Shown here: positions 61,947-64,000 of the stretch, piece by piece | How positions within the stretch are numbered: the stretch's first letter is position 1 | How the letters are laid out: each line of letters begins with the position of its first letter | Assembly (NCBI GenBank): GCA_028622995.1 | Contig: JAJQJQ010000022.1 | Span: forward strand, 2,728,001 to 2,792,000 | Reading direction: 5' to 3' | Source: Panagrolaimus kolymaensis | Lineage: Eukaryota; Nematoda; Chromadorea; Rhabditida; Panagrolaimidae | DNA: 64,000 bases | Notes under the pieces: model-generated | The model's input: only the letters and a program-made list of their open reading frames with translations | The model's database searches: none | Told to the model about the DNA's origin: nothing | Program-made: the position numbers and the translations under genes

Positions 61947-63332
61947 ATGGAATATTATCTCGGTGGTTTAATTACGGGGATTGCCATTCATCCTAAAAAG
62001 CATAAACTTCTCGCTGTTGGCATCAATGATTCTATCGTAAGTCAATCTTTTTATTTATTTATTATTCAACTTTATCTAACAAAAAAGTCCATGTTTTAGC
62101 ATTTTGTTGAACATAAAGCTCCTTCACTGACAAGTACTCGATCAATTAAATTAGGTGATTATGGAATTGATTTTATGTTTAATCAAGATGGAAGTCAACT
62201 CAGTGCTATTTCAAGGGACAAAGAAATGAGACTTTATGATGCTGAACTTAACATCAAGCGACGTTATCATCTTGCTGATGATACTGGAAGTGCTTTAGCT
62301 CGACCCATTCCCCGAGGTCCTGAAGGTCATCTTGGTATTGACATCATCGTTGGGTTGGAAAGTGGAAAGGTAACTTACTTTTATTCTTACTTTTTGTAAA
62401 AATTTGTTTTTTAGATCAACTGCTATGATTCACGCCAAAGTACTAAAAATCCTGCCATCGAACTTGAAAATCATTCAAACATCGTTAAACGCATAAAATG
62501 TCTCGATTGGTGGAATTGTGTTTCTGTTGCAGAAGATGGCTATGTCATCTTAAATGATTTACGAACCAAAAAGAAGAAGAGGGAATTTGGCCTCCTTGAT
62601 GGTTTAGTTCAAGATCTCACTGTTTGTCCTCTGTAAGTTTATTACTTTGTTTTCGTTTTCAATTCTTCCATTTTAGTTCAAAGAAAAGTGTTATCTGCAC
62701 AAGCACAAACGTGTATGTTTTCGACTTGTATGAATATGATGATGGTCCATTGTTAAAAGCAAACCCTGTTGCGAAGGGTAAAACTCCTATTGCTGCTGTA
62801 AACCTTTCAACTGAAGATTATCCTGGTCTCTTTGGTATTAGCTATCTCGACACTTCTTATATTAGGTTAGTTTTCCTAGCTTTTATTGTTTAATCATGGC
62901 TCTCATTTCAGTTTATTAGACACTGATGAAAATAAATGGCTTCGTCGTTATCCTGTCAAATTACCTGATCTTGAAAATTTTACTTATCATGAACATAAAC
63001 CTGACGGATATGTTTACTTTATTGCTGATAATGAATACCTTTGTGTTCGTAAAATGGAAGAACTCCGAACAAACTATGATTTGGAATATAACTTTAAAGC
63101 CAAGGATAAACGTGAAGATTCAAAGAAGCTTGTTTCAAGTATCGATTTTTCTGGCCTTGTTGAAAAGAATGGAACTGACGCAGAAGATGACGATGATGAA
63201 GCAGAAGATGCATCGGAAGAAATCATTGAATATGTTGAAGATGGTGATGAACTCGAAGGAATGGAAATTGACGATGATGATCAAGGCGAAGAAGAAGACG
63301 ACATTTTTTCTGAACATAGCGGCATTGATTAA
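61947..63332 (+). CDS. WD-repeat protein, WDR55-like
   Basis: Five exons: 61947-62036, 62100-62369, 62415-62632, 62677-62865 and 62912-63332, giving 395 aa (human WDR55 383). The sequence reads as divergent beta-propeller blades: IAIHPKKHKLLAVG, FNQDGSQLSAISRDKEMRLY, IIVGLESGKINCYDSR, and CVSVAEDGYVILNDLRTKKK. A C-terminal DFSGL motif followed by a very acidic tail (DDDDEAED, DDDDQGEEEDD) recalls the TDDFFAGL plus acidic end of WDR55, a nucleolar protein linked to rRNA processing. Canonical WD dipeptides are mostly lost, so the subfamily is uncertain. The ATG directly follows the TTAA palindrome. ZNHIT2 starts 178 bases downstream on the same strand. Confidence 0.65.
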
Positions 63333-63510
63333 TCCCATCCTTTGTTAAATTTACTCTTGTTTACTTTGTTGATTTTGTGAAATTTATTATAAATATAGTT
63401 GAATCGTGCATTTCATTACTCTGTTGTTTACTTTTGACAGAAAAGGAGTTTCCATGCTCTAAAAATATTTTAAAAACTATCAATTAAAACTATTACAAAA
63501 CATTTTATAG

Positions 63511-64000
63511 ATGCCTAAACTTTGTGATATCGATGATGTTCCAGCTGAACCTCAACCATCTTCTTGTAAATTTTGCAAATGTGATACTTTTAAACTTTAC
63601 TTATGCCCCAAATGTAAAGGATTCTACTGCTCATTGAAATGCTACAAAAGCAAACAGCATGCGTCTTGTTCAGAGCAATTTTATAAAGATCAAATTGAAG
63701 GAACCTCAACTTCTCATAATGATGAACCTGTAAGATTTTTAATTACTTTTTTCAGGAATTCATCGATTGTTTGTTTTTAGGAAGCAAAAGTGGATGAACG
63801 ATTAAAAAGTGCCATATCGTTTGAAGATTATATGAAGAAAATGAAAGAAGATGATGTAGAGAAAACAGAAGAAGAAAAAAATCCTCAAATTGAAATCGAG
63901 TAAATTTTGCCTCATTTTTTTAAATGTAATTAATTTTTGATTTTAGCGAAGATGAAGAGGTTCTTTTTGATTCTGATGATGAACCTGAATATTTATCAAA
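63511..64000 (+). CDS. ZNHIT2: ZNHIT2-like HIT zinc-finger protein (3' end outside window)
   Basis: Partial gene: exons 63511-63729, 63781-63899 and 63947 to the right edge. The N-terminal zf-HIT domain (residues about 19-52) has CKFCKC, YLCPKCKGFYCS, LKCYKSKQHASC and ends SEQFYKDQIEG, very close to the human ZNHIT2 CAENFYRDQVLGE segment. ZNHIT2 works with the R2TP/HSP90 chaperone system in U5 snRNP assembly. An acidic, coiled segment follows. ATTTTATAG abuts the ATG with no bases between, and the previous gene ends only 178 bases upstream, which fits a downstream operon gene whose mRNA is trans-spliced. Confidence 0.85.

Noticed and set aside
1..64000. tRNA, rRNA, CRISPR arrays, bacterial operons
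   Set aside because: Reading by eye found no tRNA cloverleaf signals, rRNA or spaced direct repeats; the DNA is clearly eukaryotic. A covariance-model scan could still find a small RNA gene.

Overview
The window is animal nuclear DNA: strongly AT-rich, with protein genes broken by mostly 45-90 bp GT...AG introns whose acceptors read as T-runs ending in TTTTAG. Every recognisable protein is a metazoan orthologue (dymeclin, PDCD10/CCM3, ZNF598, SPT5, an aquaglyceroporin, MED4, SCPx, eIF2B-gamma, TECR, an LDL-receptor class A protein, ZNHIT2). A small-genome invertebrate is most likely. Eleven genes have an acceptor-like T-run plus AG 0-55 bases before the ATG, and some same-strand genes are only 180-230 bases apart. 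That resembles spliced-leader/operon organisation (nematode-like), but this is inference and the phylum is not settled.

Layout. 1-6.8 kb: a first exon of a gene leaving the left edge and a 987-bp non-autonomous hAT-type element. 6.8-11.4 kb: PDCD10 (-) and dymeclin (+) share a divergent promoter, followed by a small single-pass membrane protein. 13-14.3 kb: a steroid/3-ketoacyl reductase-like SDR. 16-22.1 kb: ZNF598 (-) and a shortened SPT5 (+), divergent. 22.1-31 kb: gene-poor, with a second hAT-type element (679 bp, 8-bp target duplication). 31-37.2 kb: aquaglyceroporin, a secreted four-EF-hand protein and a PPxY-bearing membrane protein. 38.1-39.7 kb: MED4 and an upstream small lipid-anchored protein that share a duplicated exon and intron. 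40.5-42.7 kb: SCPx thiolase fused to SCP2. 43-48.3 kb: an unrecognised Ser-rich protein with a 3.5-kb intron. 48.3-54.4 kb: gene-poor, with a near-perfect 112-bp inverted repeat flanked by TTAA. 54.4-56 kb: a six-repeat LDLa receptor. 56.9-61.3 kb: eIF2B-gamma and TECR (-), with a GIY-YIG nuclease/zinc-knuckle gene nested antisense in an eIF2B-gamma intron. 61.7-64 kb: a second TTAA-flanked palindrome touching the start codon of a WDR55-like gene, then ZNHIT2, which runs off the right edge.

Most genes are housekeeping genes (transcription elongation, Mediator, ribosome quality control, translation initiation, peroxisomal and ER lipid metabolism, Golgi organisation). The most unusual items are the GIY-YIG plus TAF1-type zinc-knuckle gene, an SPT5 that lacks the KOW1 and KOW4 regions inside one uninterrupted exon, the exon shared by MED4 and its neighbour, and two near-perfect TTAA palindromes. 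All exon models were built by hand from splice signals, reading phase and remembered family sequences; no search was run.
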